From: Bacteroidaceae bacterium
GTDB lineage: Bacteria > Bacteroidota > Bacteroidia > Bacteroidales > Bacteroidaceae
Direction of reading: 5' to 3'
Assembly (NCBI GenBank): GCA_017503065.1
Contig: JAFVTT010000044.1
Span: 1 to 47,170, forward strand
Length of the DNA: 47,170 nucleotides
Below the pieces are notes generated by a model that did no database searches, was not told where the DNA came from, and was given only the letters and a program-made list of their open reading frames with translations. This document shows, in pieces, positions 7,645-15,789 of the stretch (its first letter is position 1; each line of letters starts with the position of its first letter). The position numbers and the translations under genes were made by a program.

Positions 7645-8358
7645 TTAGGACAGGATGTAGCGAAGCAGGCGGAGTTCCTCTTCGTTGTAGACATCGCCCC
7701 ACTCCTGGCGCAGACTGTCCATGTCGTATGTTCCATCCATGCTGTCGCGCACTTCCTCGATGTCCTCCTTGCCTATGACCTCGTCAGTGAAGTATGTGAT
7801 GTCCATGCGCTTGCCATGGTGCAGGAGGGCTTCCAGATCGTCCAGGACATCGTCCAGGTCGATGTTCTCGCTCTCGGCAAAATCGTCCAAGGCAATCTTG
7901 CGGTCTATGGCATGGATAAGCTTTATCTGGCGCTTGCTGCGTTCGGTGACATTGTTCAGGGCACTGTCGTTCTTTCCCTCGACGGTACCCAGCATGACGT
8001 CGTCCAGCATGACGTCGTCCACAGCGGTATAGTTTTCCTCCGTGGCTTCCTCGCTCATGTTTATGGGATAGGGTTTCTTGCGGAACTTCTTTCCTTCTGG
8101 GGTATAGGTGAGGGTGTTCTGCTTCTGGTTCTTGACTTTCAGCAGCCCTTCCTCTATGGCCCGGTCGAAGATGGAACTCCAGTCCTCTTCGTCGGCCCCC
8201 TCGGCAATGCCGAAGGATTCCAGCTGGTCCAGTTCCTGGGCACGGATTTCCTCTGTGCCGTTGCCTAGGAGAATGGCCTGAAGCTGTTCACGCGTCAGTC
8301 CCTGGCCCGCTTCCTGAATGATGGTGATGGTCTTGACTATTTTGTCCTGTATGTTCAT
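7645..8358 (-). CDS. stand-alone RecQ C-terminal (RQC winged-helix plus HTH) protein
   Basis: 237 residues from the ATG at 8358 (MNIQDKIVKTITI); an upstream extension of the frame to 8664 would overlap the transferase gene and is not believed. Residues about 1-100 look like the RQC winged helix of RecQ (QLQAILLGN, ELDQLESFGI, EEGLLKVKNQKQNTLTYTPEG). Residues about 150-237 (IKLIHAIDRKIALDDFAES, DVLDDLEALLHHGKRMDITY, YNEEELRLLRYIL) closely match the HTH segment that ends Bacteroidetes RecQ helicases. The helicase domains, the zinc-binding region and HRDC are absent. It may bind DNA structures without unwinding them, or regulate. It lies 20 bases after the phosphoethanolamine transferase gene in one operon with a shared terminator; the functional link is not obvious. 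Confidence 0.75.
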   Translation of the reverse strand: MNIQDKIVKTITIIQEAGQGLTREQLQAILLGNGTEEIRAQELDQLESFGIAEGADEEDWSSIFDRAIEEGLLKVKNQKQNTLTYTPEGKKFRKKPYPINMSEEATEENYTAVDDVMLDDVMLGTVEGKNDSALNNVTERSKRQIKLIHAIDRKIALDDFAESENIDLDDVLDDLEALLHHGKRMDITYFTDEVIGKEDIEEVRDSMDGTYDMDSLRQEWGDVYNEEELRLLRYILS

Positions 8359-8378
8359 GTTTGGTACCGGTTTCTTTC

Positions 8379-10037
8379 TTAGTAGGTGCGCAACCCCTTC
8401 TCCTCCATGGCCTGGAAGTCCTCCTTCTCCAGACAGCGGTCGAAGGTAAGGGGGACGTTGTGGTCGCTGAGGTATGTGCGCTTTTCCTTTGTAATGTATT
8501 CTGGGGAAGTGAGTGCCAGGGAATCCTGTCCGTAGGGGGTGCTTACCCCGCCCAGTCCGAGGATGGTGGGGAAGACGCAGTCCGTCTGGATGGGTTCTGC
8601 AGTACGGGATTCCATCAGTGCAATGCGCTCTGGATGGTGCCGGCGGTAGAGGTCGTTGGTCCATACCAGGAATGGCACGTGCAGCTGATAGTAGCTGGGC
8701 CAGGGCGAGGCGTGCAGATAGAGGTTGCGCCCGTCGTCGTAGATGTCCTCGCCGTGGTCGCTGGCATAGAGCATGGCTGCGGGGCGCCCCTGTGCCTGCA
8801 GCATGGAGATGATGCCGTGCAGCATGCGGTCCGTATAGCGGATGGTGTTGTCGTAGGCATTCATCAGTATGGAGCGGTTGTCCCTGGTGGCCTTCAGAGC
8901 CACATCGGGGGTGAAATGGGCCTGATGGCGCTCGTAGCGGTCGGAGTATGTGCTATGGCTGCCATAGGTGTGCACCACGATGAGCAGGTTGCCCTGGTTG
9001 CTGTCCAGAGTCTTCTGTATTTCCGGCAAGAGCAATGAATCCATCGGCGTCCCCTCCATCTTGTCGCGCAGGAAGAGCACTTCCTGTGCCTGCTCGCCAA
9101 GATGGTCGTTGAAGGACTTGTTGCGCGGTTCGTTGCTGATGAAGGCGGTATGGAAACCGGCTTCGTTGAAGGCAGCCAGAAGACCTTTGGAGTGATATAG
9201 CACACTGTAGTCGTCGGCTGTGGCCGGAGAGAGCAGTATGGGAATGCTCTTGTGCGTGGTGTTGCTCTGCGACATGCAGTCGGTGAATACGGCAAGATTG
9301 GGTGTCTGCATCAGCAGGGGTGTGGTCTCGCGCTGGTATCCGTTCAGCTGCCAGTTGGCGGCACGGCTTGTCTCGCCGATGACCAGCATGACCACCTTGG
9401 GGACGGAGTCCGTGTCGGTGTGGACGGCATCGAAGACGAAGTTGCGGCTGCGTTCCAGATATTCCTCGCTGACGGACTGGCGCTCGATGGCCAGATACAG
9501 GTTGTAGCAGACATTGACGGGGAACAGGTCGTCCAATACCGTCCACTTGCCGCCGCGGGCAGCCATATAGGTGACGGGCAGTGAGAGCAGCAGTACTGAC
9601 AGGCCTGCGCACATCTGGTGTTTGATGAACCTGACGGGGATGACGGTCTTCCTGTACACATCGTAGGCCGCATAGGCAAGTGTGGGAAGGTATATCACCA
9701 CCACTGCCACCACGGCAGGGTAAATCTGCGAAAGCATCTCCCCCATCTCGGCGGGACTGCTGGTCGTGAGGTTCAGCCACATGTCCACGGCAATGACTCC
9801 CTTGCCGAACAGGTAGCTCAGCACGATGTTGAAGGCTCCGAGGAACAGGATGGGGAACATCCACCAGAAGGTTCTGGACAGACGGAAGAACATGGGCAAC
9901 ACCGTCCAATACAGTCCCAACGGCAACAGCACAAGGGCCATCTTGCCCACGAGGGGCATGGTCTCCGTGACGCAAAGGATAAGGTTGGGCAGTATGAGTA
10001 CTGTAAGGTACAGAAAGAAAATCAACTTCTGCTTCAT
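8379..10037 (-). CDS. phosphoethanolamine transferase (lipid A/core type)
   Basis: 552 residues from the ATG at 10037; a TTG 12 bases upstream is also open. Four to five hydrophobic segments in residues 1-165 anchor a periplasmic alkaline-phosphatase-fold catalytic domain. The nucleophile motif VIGETSRAANWQLNGYQRET contains Thr223, which matches the catalytic Thr of the EptA/CptA family; the metal-binding ASDHGED motif follows near residue 400. The enzyme moves phosphoethanolamine from phosphatidylethanolamine to lipid A or core sugar, which lowers surface charge and commonly raises resistance to cationic peptides. Which acceptor is used cannot be told. Transcribed from the promoter at 10145-10175 and followed by the RQC gene. 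Confidence 0.9.
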   Translation of the reverse strand: MKQKLIFFLYLTVLILPNLILCVTETMPLVGKMALVLLPLGLYWTVLPMFFRLSRTFWWMFPILFLGAFNIVLSYLFGKGVIAVDMWLNLTTSSPAEMGEMLSQIYPAVVAVVVIYLPTLAYAAYDVYRKTVIPVRFIKHQMCAGLSVLLLSLPVTYMAARGGKWTVLDDLFPVNVCYNLYLAIERQSVSEEYLERSRNFVFDAVHTDTDSVPKVVMLVIGETSRAANWQLNGYQRETTPLLMQTPNLAVFTDCMSQSNTTHKSIPILLSPATADDYSVLYHSKGLLAAFNEAGFHTAFISNEPRNKSFNDHLGEQAQEVLFLRDKMEGTPMDSLLLPEIQKTLDSNQGNLLIVVHTYGSHSTYSDRYERHQAHFTPDVALKATRDNRSILMNAYDNTIRYTDRMLHGIISMLQAQGRPAAMLYASDHGEDIYDDGRNLYLHASPWPSYYQLHVPFLVWTNDLYRRHHPERIALMESRTAEPIQTDCVFPTILGLGGVSTPYGQDSLALTSPEYITKEKRTYLSDHNVPLTFDRCLEKEDFQAMEEKGLRTY

Positions 10038-10144
10038 GTCTTGCTGCAAACTCCTTGTCTTTTATTCTCTTTTTTGTATGAATTGTCTTGCCGGCACAAG
10101 TCAGTCCCAAAGGTGTGACGGAACCTCTGGCCGGAAAGGCAGTG

Positions 10145-10175
10145 CAAAGGTAATACAATTTCCGAAGATACCAAA
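10145..10175 (-). promoter_or_regulatory. promoter of the phosphoethanolamine transferase operon
   Basis: On the minus strand TTTG (10175-10172), a 19-base spacer and TACCTTTG (10152-10145) form a textbook Bacteroidetes promoter. The start is expected near 10138, giving a 5' UTR of about 100 bases. Confidence 0.85.
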
Positions 10176-10215
10176 CGTTATGCGTGAAATCATACAGAAA
10201 TCGTTCAGCGCAGGT

Positions 10216-10267
10216 AAAAAGCAAGCATCCGATAAACTGCAAATGCCTTGCATGGTTTATCGGATGC
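10216..10267 (-). terminator. terminator of the 18-kb lipoprotein cluster
   Basis: A 13-bp stem (10225-10237 with 10255-10267) encloses a second TGCA/TGCA stem and is followed on the minus strand by five T residues (10220-10216). It lies 25 bases after the last gene of the cluster and, with the promoter at 28655, marks its ends. Confidence 0.8.
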
Positions 10268-10291
10268 CTGGTGTGAAAACGGAAGTCCGCC

Positions 10292-11029
10292 TTATTCCGT
10301 AATCTCGATATTGGTGACTACGGGAGTGAATGTGTCGTCATACTTTATGGACACGCCCAAACCACCCTGGGGTGTGGCCTTGAGCCATAGTTTGGAGAGA
10401 TTGCGCTTCTTCAGCTGAAGAGTGCCGGAACCGCGGCCGATGAGTCCTGAGGCATCGATGGCCTCTACCTCGTAATGGAGAGTAGCAGTGCCATCTTCAC
10501 CGACATTGAAATATCCCATCCTGTCCTCGTCGGTAAAATAAAGAGTGCGACCGTTCACCGTTGCCGATACCGTGAACTGGGTATAGTAGAAGGACTCGTC
10601 CTTCCTGACGCAGAAAGCAGCATTGGCCATGGAGCAGTTTACGGTGACAGAGGTGCTTTCGTTGGCAACAATGGCGAAGGGCTCGGAACCGGCATAGCGA
10701 GGCTGTCCGTATGAGGTGGGGCGCTTTTCGGCTTCCGATTCGGAACAGCTTTCGGCAAGCAGTGTGTAGGAAGTGGATGCCGACAGGGGGATGCGTCCGG
10801 AAAAAGAAGAATAGCGCGTGGGATACATGACGACATCGTTGCCGCGGAGGATGCTGATACGGTAGTCTATTTCCTCGGTGTCAGTGGCACGGGCAGTAGT
10901 GAGGTCGGTGGACGGCCTGCCAACCTGCAACCATCCCTGAGGAGCATTTTCTATGCCTCCCAAGCAGGACGTTGTGAGCAGCAAGACTGCAAGCAACTGG
11001 AATATTATATGGTATATCGGTTTTTTCAT
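10292..11029 (-). CDS. DUF4493-like lipoprotein, last gene of cluster
   Basis: 245 residues. A lipoprotein signal ends at Cys22 (LLTTSC). An Arg at residue 47 (TTARATD) follows 25 residues later, where all cluster members have one. The body carries the DUF4493 marks: a Ser/Cys-containing AESCSESEAE segment also seen in the proteins at 15790, 18433 and (weaker) others, the GQPRYAGSEPFAI strand, a VTVNCSMANAAFCV strand and an RMGYFNVGEDGTATLHYEV strand. The C-terminal GGLGVSIKYDD strand resembles GLDIEIT of its paralogues. The start codon overlaps the stop of the upstream gene (ATGA), so translation is coupled. Outer-membrane or surface lipoprotein, proposed subunit of a fibre. Confidence 0.8.
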   Translation of the reverse strand: MKKPIYHIIFQLLAVLLLTTSCLGGIENAPQGWLQVGRPSTDLTTARATDTEEIDYRISILRGNDVVMYPTRYSSFSGRIPLSASTSYTLLAESCSESEAEKRPTSYGQPRYAGSEPFAIVANESTSVTVNCSMANAAFCVRKDESFYYTQFTVSATVNGRTLYFTDEDRMGYFNVGEDGTATLHYEVEAIDASGLIGRGSGTLQLKKRNLSKLWLKATPQGGLGVSIKYDDTFTPVVTNIEITE

Positions 11030-13374
11030 CGTTTCATTACCTTGCGGACAGAACCATCCTTCATGCGTACTATGTTCACTCCCTGCTTCATGCTACCCAG
11101 TTTGATGCCATCGAGCCCGAAAATCTCGCATTCACCGGAAGATGTTTGGCCGGGTTCTATGCTGTCAATATAAGTGGTACTGCCATCATCCTCCAGCATG
11201 GCCATACGGATGCGTGCCTCTGTGGCCACAGGAGGCACGAAATATGCGGTATAGGCATTGAGGTAGGAACCTGCCGTACCCTTGCGGAACAGTCCGCCGG
11301 CCAAACCGTATTTGCCTTCCATAGAGAACCCTGGAGTGTAATTGGCATGCATGGTCCATCCTCCTTTAACAACCTGTTGTGCATCAGGAGTGGAAATGGC
11401 CGTTTCTCCCCATTCTGCATTTGTAATTTCAAATGGCATATAAAGTACGTATGGCTGGTTGGGTTGCATTATGCCGTCTGCCACTTTTCTGAAATACAGG
11501 GTATATCCATCCTGCCGGTTGTGGGTAACGAGTTCCAATTGGGCAACAAAAGCCTCTTCCCCCACATTATCAATGTCGTATGTGAAAGGCAGGGTAATGG
11601 TGCTGTATCCCATGGGCAGGGTACGCTCCAGCACAATGCGTTTGTATGTTTTTACGTCATAGTTTGGGGTTTCCGCAGGATTCAGGAACAACGTGTTGGA
11701 AAGCGTACTGCCAGTCACGTTTAAGGTAATGGCAGCATTAGAACCACTTGGATCTTCTATTGTTATTGTACCGCTTTGGGACCCTGTCACATTGTTCTTG
11801 TAGGTTACGGTTATTGTTTCCTCTCCCATCTTGTCGCCACCTGTGGTAGTTAGCAGTGCAGGGGACACTTCGAAGGCATTGGGATTGGATGATGTCAGTG
11901 TAACGCCATAACCGGCATTGGCATGCTTGACCGTAAATGTTTGGGATACAGTTTCTCCTTCGACATTCTCGCCAAAGTCTATGCTGGATGCTGTTGAGGT
12001 GAGATAACGTAGTTCGGAGATTTGGATGTTGCTGACATTCTCATAATATATGCAGTAGCATTTTATTCGGACATAACGTGTTGTTGGTTTCAATTGTACT
12101 GTGGCAGTACCATTGTTGGTTCCTGTAGTCCATGCTTCGGTGAAGTTGTCTCCATCCGGTGCCTCATATACGGTCCATTTAACCTCGCTGTCTATGTTTG
12201 AGTCAGTAACTCTGTGGTCGAAGGTAAGTTTGTCTGGAATACCTTCAAAGGCAATCTCAAACTCTCGGTTGCCATATGCCAAAGCATGATGTTGTACACC
12301 ACCGTCCCATCCAAAACTACCTCCAGAAATGTTTCTTGTGAGTACACTCCAGTTAGATTCTGTCACCGCCAGTGGAAGATGATTCTGAGGTCTGGATACG
12401 TTCACCGTAAAACTCTGCGATTTCTCATGCCAGTCATCATTACCCTGCTGGGTAACGGTAATGGTTGCCGTTCCTTCCTTGGAGAAGGTAACCAACTTTC
12501 CGTCAACAACATTAGCGATAGAAGCATCGCTACTTGCAAAGGTCACAGGAGTATCCGTATTTGTGCTGGTAAAGAAATCCGTATATTCACGGCCTGTTGC
12601 AAGGTTAGATAATGTCCATGTGAAATCGGGGTATGTCTTTTCCTTCGTTGCTACACCTATAACAGGGATTGTTACAGGTAAATTCTTGCCACTGGGGTCT
12701 GTAATTGTTATTGTTCCCTCATGAGTTCCTGCTTCACTATTATCAAATGTAACAGTAAAATCTTCTGTTCCCATTTTATCGGCACCCGTAGTGGATAGGG
12801 ATGATTTACTTACCGTGAACTTGGGATTATTAGATGTAATCGTGACTCCAGCGCCCGCATTACAATGTGAGACGGTTACTGTCTGTGGTGTAGATGTGGC
12901 ATTTGTATTAAGCGAACCAAAGTCTATAGAGGATTTGTTCGCTGTCAGGTAACGGCGTTCGGTTATTGAGATGTTTCGAAAATATCCTCCATAGTTTCCA
13001 CTATATATGAGACAAACGTAACGTACAGACGGATCTAGTTCAATAGAAACACTTCCACTATTAGAATCTATTATTTCTTTTATTCTATCCCAGTCTTTGC
13101 CATCTACCGAGACTTCAACAAACCAATCGCAATTAGTTGCTATGCTAACTGATCTCTCATACGAAAATGATAATATATGAGGTATTCCTGAAAAATAGAC
13201 CTCTTTTCGTCTATCATCAAAATTACCTGACTGAGACCAAACGTCCTTACTACCTAATCTAAATTCATTCACCGACACAGGCAAATGCCCCCAATCATCT
13301 GCAGACCACGCCTCGGCACTCCCCCCCAGCAGGGCGGTAATCATCACCAGTATATATAGTATCTTTTGCTTCAT
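11026..13374 (-). CDS. large secreted protein with two repeated beta-sandwich units
   Basis: 782 residues. The signal peptide (MKQKILYILVMITALLGGSAEAWS) is encoded across a run of seven C (13321-13327), a possible slippage site. Two units of about 220 residues are internally duplicated: a discoidin-like N-part (SVDGKDWDRIKEI.../YEAPDGDNFTEAW..., each ending in ISxLRYLT or ISITERRYLT) followed by an abnormal-spindle/choice-of-anchor-D-like part (SSIDFG...TVSHCNAGAGVTITS and SSIDFGENVEG...KHANAGYGVTLTS). A bacterial Ig2-like segment (ASSDASIANVVDGKLVTFSKEG) lies between them. The C-terminal 200 residues resemble the tail region of the proteins at 1500 and 5663 and end with a T9SS-like motif (GLDGIKLGSMKQGVNIV). 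It has no lipobox, unlike its neighbours, so it may be exported by T9SS. Coupled by ATGA overlap to the DUF4493 gene that follows. Confidence 0.75.
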   Translation of the reverse strand: MKQKILYILVMITALLGGSAEAWSADDWGHLPVSVNEFRLGSKDVWSQSGNFDDRRKEVYFSGIPHILSFSYERSVSIATNCDWFVEVSVDGKDWDRIKEIIDSNSGSVSIELDPSVRYVCLIYSGNYGGYFRNISITERRYLTANKSSIDFGSLNTNATSTPQTVTVSHCNAGAGVTITSNNPKFTVSKSSLSTTGADKMGTEDFTVTFDNSEAGTHEGTITITDPSGKNLPVTIPVIGVATKEKTYPDFTWTLSNLATGREYTDFFTSTNTDTPVTFASSDASIANVVDGKLVTFSKEGTATITVTQQGNDDWHEKSQSFTVNVSRPQNHLPLAVTESNWSVLTRNISGGSFGWDGGVQHHALAYGNREFEIAFEGIPDKLTFDHRVTDSNIDSEVKWTVYEAPDGDNFTEAWTTGTNNGTATVQLKPTTRYVRIKCYCIYYENVSNIQISELRYLTSTASSIDFGENVEGETVSQTFTVKHANAGYGVTLTSSNPNAFEVSPALLTTTGGDKMGEETITVTYKNNVTGSQSGTITIEDPSGSNAAITLNVTGSTLSNTLFLNPAETPNYDVKTYKRIVLERTLPMGYSTITLPFTYDIDNVGEEAFVAQLELVTHNRQDGYTLYFRKVADGIMQPNQPYVLYMPFEITNAEWGETAISTPDAQQVVKGGWTMHANYTPGFSMEGKYGLAGGLFRKGTAGSYLNAYTAYFVPPVATEARIRMAMLEDDGSTTYIDSIEPGQTSSGECEIFGLDGIKLGSMKQGVNIVRMKDGSVRKVMKR

Positions 13375-13422
13375 GTTTCTGTTCTATCTTTGTGGTGGGG
13401 AGGGGTGGGATTTTTAGGGATA

Positions 13423-13504
13423 CTAGGCTTTCTAGTATTTCTATTTCTAGTATGACTAGTCTTTCTAGAATCTCTAGAAGGTCTAGAACCTCTAGAAAGT
13501 CTGG
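13423..13504. repeat. CTAG 9-bp-periodic array, left
   Basis: CTAG occurs at 13423, 13432, 13447, 13456, 13465, 13474, 13483 and 13492, with CTAT at 13441 and CTGG at 13501 holding the phase. Spacing is exactly 9 bases except for one 6-base slip (13441 to 13447). The five bases between are variable, usually ending in T. It lies 23 bases beyond the stop of the four-helix-bundle gene. CTAG is sparse elsewhere in the window. Confidence 0.9.
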
Positions 13505-13523
13505 TTAATCCAGTGGGCAGTGT

Positions 13524-14171
13524 TTACTGGTCCCTGTATCTCTTCAGTTCCTCTTCCAGATATTGTATGCGTTTCTTTAACAGTTCTATTTCGTGGGCTT
13601 GCGCCTCTATGGTTTCGTTTTGGGTTTGTCGGCGGCCCAGACGGGCTGCCGTCATGCGTTCCTTTATTCCGTCTTCTTCGATGAAGGCCTGCTCCAGTTG
13701 GGCAAGGTAGGTGGTCATCATCTTGTCCACCTGTCGGCAGAGGGTGATGGCAAGGTTTGCCAGTTCCTCGTCCGTTGCCTTGGAGTACATATCGTTATAG
13801 TCCTCCTGATTGTTGTGCTGTCGGCAATATTCCAGCATGGTGGCAAAGCGGGGATGCCGGTCATCCCATTTGCTAATGTTGCGGGCAGTGAGGTAGTCCT
13901 CGTAGTCTTCTTTCAGTTCCTTGATGCTGGCGCGCGCAACATTAAGGAGCTTAATTTCCATTTCTGTGGAGCTTACACCATCGGCAAAACCTTCCACTAT
14001 ATTCTGCTTGCCCGACCTGGCCGCCTGTACCATCTGGTCTACGGTGCGGTCTCCAACCTTCAGGAACCGCTTGGTGAAGGCAAACGTGAGCTGGTAGAGA
14101 ACGACCGTCTTCTTGTAGAAGTAGAGTTCTTCCCAGTTTGCCTGGCGGCGGAGGAAATGGTGAGCGGGCAT
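13524..14171 (-). CDS. four-helix-bundle 'suffix domain' protein between CTAG arrays
   Basis: 215 residues, no signal peptide, predicted almost wholly helical. Residues about 8-115 (FLRRQANWEELYFYKKTVV, FLKVGDRTVDQMVQAARSGK, NIVEGFADGVSSTEMEIKL, ARASIKELKEDYEDYL) match the four-helix-bundle family of 23S rRNA intervening-sequence proteins; that family also includes the Avd proteins of diversity-generating retroelements. Residues about 120-165 fit the 'four helix bundle suffix' domain, and 175-215 form a coiled coil (EIELLKKRIQYLEEELKRY). The gene interrupts an operon of exported lipoproteins and is flanked by two 9-bp CTAG arrays. No reverse transcriptase, transposase or variable repeat is nearby. 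Function unknown; nucleic-acid binding to the arrays or their transcript is a hypothesis. Confidence 0.85.
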   Translation of the reverse strand: MPAHHFLRRQANWEELYFYKKTVVLYQLTFAFTKRFLKVGDRTVDQMVQAARSGKQNIVEGFADGVSSTEMEIKLLNVARASIKELKEDYEDYLTARNISKWDDRHPRFATMLEYCRQHNNQEDYNDMYSKATDEELANLAITLCRQVDKMMTTYLAQLEQAFIEEDGIKERMTAARLGRRQTQNETIEAQAHEIELLKKRIQYLEEELKRYRDQ

Positions 14172-14196
14172 AGGGTGATTTGACTTTATCGTTTTT

Positions 14197-14291
14197 TTAG
14201 AAGGACTAGAATCAACTAGTAGTACTAGAAATACTAGATAGACTAGAAATACTAGGCAGACTAGATGGACTAGATAAACTATATTCTCTAT
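14197..14291. repeat. CTAG 9-bp-periodic array, right
   Basis: CTAG at 14206, 14216, 14225, 14234, 14243, 14252, 14261 and 14270, with TTAG at 14197 and CTAT at 14279 and 14288 continuing the phase. Spacing is 9 bases with a single 10-base step (14206 to 14216). The five variable bases nearly always end in A on the plus strand, the opposite of the left array, so the two arrays are in inverted orientation. The array reaches within 4 bases of the stop codon of the upstream lipoprotein gene. Confidence 0.9.
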
Positions 14292-14294
14292 GAT

Positions 14295-15020
14295 TTACTG
14301 GAACTCTCCACCGTGGGAGTCTCCTGTTTCAATCACTATCAGGTTTGGGTCTATGGGGTTAACGTTCAGTGTGACGGAAGTGTGCTTGCCGGCAGCGATG
14401 CTCACTGTTCCGGAGGCACCGGTTATGTCCTGCACCTGGCTTCCAGCCTTGGCATCTGCCACCAAGGTGTAGGAAAGTGTCGCATTTGATGCAGGGAAGA
14501 AAGCTTCCGTATTTGATGGAGTGAGGACGATGGTACGGTTTCCATCTGTCAGTGCCAGACTTTGCCAGCTATACAGGGTGGAGAATGCGTCTGTGGCATC
14601 CACAGTAATCCGTGCGTTCTTGGGTCTCCCCAAATCCAAAGTAATCACCTTGCTTTCACCGGGAGAAACGGTGAACTCTTCTGTCTCGCCATAGTACAAC
14701 GGTCCGTTATATCCATTGTCTGCAACATTTGCGTTGGTGGCAGAAAGGACATAGGTACCTGCTTTCACCATGGCCTGCCCGTCGGTGAATGTTATAGGCT
14801 TGTCATTGAGTGTGAATGTAAAACCGTTAAAATCGGTCAGCAGTTGAGTTGCTCTTGTGCTTGTCTGCACATACACCTCGTCCGAAGACATACGCAGGCA
14901 GATGGTTCCCTTTGTGTCGGGAACCTCCACCTGCGGGTCTTCTGAACTACATCCCACGCATAGCTGGCTAATTGCCAGCCATACAAGAAGGATGGCTGTG
15001 GTATGATGGGTGTGTCGCAT
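14295..15020 (-). CDS. DUF4493-like lipoprotein
   Basis: 241 residues. Lipobox Cys24 (QLCVGC), then Arg56 in TSTRATQ. The DUF4493 marks are FTFTLNDKPITFTDGQAMVKAGTYVLSA as paired strands, GPLYYGETEEFTVSPGESKV and an LDLGRPKNARITVD strand. It ends in a Gly/His/Glu tail at the edge of the CTAG array. The start shares one base with the stop of the previous gene (TAATG), so the two are translationally coupled. It is closest in layout to the protein at 15020-15766. Proposed surface-fibre subunit. Confidence 0.8.
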   Translation of the reverse strand: MRHTHHTTAILLVWLAISQLCVGCSSEDPQVEVPDTKGTICLRMSSDEVYVQTSTRATQLLTDFNGFTFTLNDKPITFTDGQAMVKAGTYVLSATNANVADNGYNGPLYYGETEEFTVSPGESKVITLDLGRPKNARITVDATDAFSTLYSWQSLALTDGNRTIVLTPSNTEAFFPASNATLSYTLVADAKAGSQVQDITGASGTVSIAAGKHTSVTLNVNPIDPNLIVIETGDSHGGEFQ

Positions 15021-15766
15021 TATTGTTGAATCTGTCCAGTAGCTGCATCTATGGTGATGCTTGCGCTTTCTTCTTCACCAAAGGTGTTTTCAAATGTTAC
15101 GGTGACATTAATAGTGCCATTATCGGTAGAAGAAAGTTTGATTTGATAGTCCTTAGCGGCCTCTGCTATAGTAATGGTAAAATCTTGACCGTTATCCTTA
15201 ATGACAGTTTCTGCTTGACTATTGTTATATTTATAGCTAATATTGTAGCTTACTTTAGTTTCTGTCGAATAAAATGCGCTGGAATTCTGAGTGCTTAATG
15301 AAAGTTCTCTGTTGGGGCTCGTGGCATTCAGTTTTACATCGGTGAATACCTGTTTGTTCAAATTATTAACCAATGTCAGCTTAGAATTTTTTGCTTTTCC
15401 GCAATCAATAACTACATCTTTGCTTTCGCCTGCAGAAATTGCCGTTGGGGTTGACTGCCCCTCAAAATATGGCTCGCCATATGTGCCATACGTGTTTGCA
15501 TCATCTATGGAAGCATGGCTTTTTGCAGTAATAACATAAGTTCCTGCTGGTACCTTATTTCCACCAGAGATAATGCCTGTATAAGACTCCCCGTCTTTAG
15601 TTGCGCTAAATTGCCAGTTCGGGACTTCTGCTCTTGTAACCATAACAGGATTATTGCTGACGTTCAAATTGATGTATCCATACTGTACTGCATTGGGGAA
15701 CTCCTCGTTCATGCATGATGTCATGCACATGCCTAAAGCCATTGCGGCAAAAAGAATCTTTTTCAT
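15020..15766 (-). CDS. DUF4493-like lipoprotein
   Basis: 248 residues. Lipobox Cys18 (GMCMTSC) and Arg45 in MVTRAEVP. The family strands are GGNKVPAGTYVITAKS, GEPYFEGQSTPTAISAGES, VVIDCGKAKNSKLTLVNN and a C-terminal TINVTVTFENTFGEEESASI. Lower GC than the housekeeping genes on the right of the window, as are most genes of this cluster. Paralogous to the next gene (14295-15020), with which it shares the KDVVIDCGKAKNSK/KVITLDLGRPKNAR segment. Proposed pilin-like subunit. Confidence 0.8.
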   Translation of the reverse strand: MKKILFAAMALGMCMTSCMNEEFPNAVQYGYINLNVSNNPVMVTRAEVPNWQFSATKDGESYTGIISGGNKVPAGTYVITAKSHASIDDANTYGTYGEPYFEGQSTPTAISAGESKDVVIDCGKAKNSKLTLVNNLNKQVFTDVKLNATSPNRELSLSTQNSSAFYSTETKVSYNISYKYNNSQAETVIKDNGQDFTITIAEAAKDYQIKLSSTDNGTINVTVTFENTFGEEESASITIDAATGQIQQ

Positions 15767-15789
15767 ATTTTTATGTATATATAATTTAT

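Noticed and set aside
8359..8664. N-terminal extension of the RQC protein
   Set aside because: It overlaps the transferase gene for nearly 300 bases and has a Pro/His/Arg-rich composition; the internal ATG at 8358 gives a clean domain start.
8953..10242. Minus-strand frame of 429 codons within the phosphoethanolamine transferase
   Set aside because: It lies in another frame of the same strand, is rich in Arg, His and Gln, and has no family features; the transferase frame has the catalytic motifs.
13423..14291. Diversity-generating retroelement
   Set aside because: The protein resembles Avd, but no reverse transcriptase or template/variable repeat pair is in reach.
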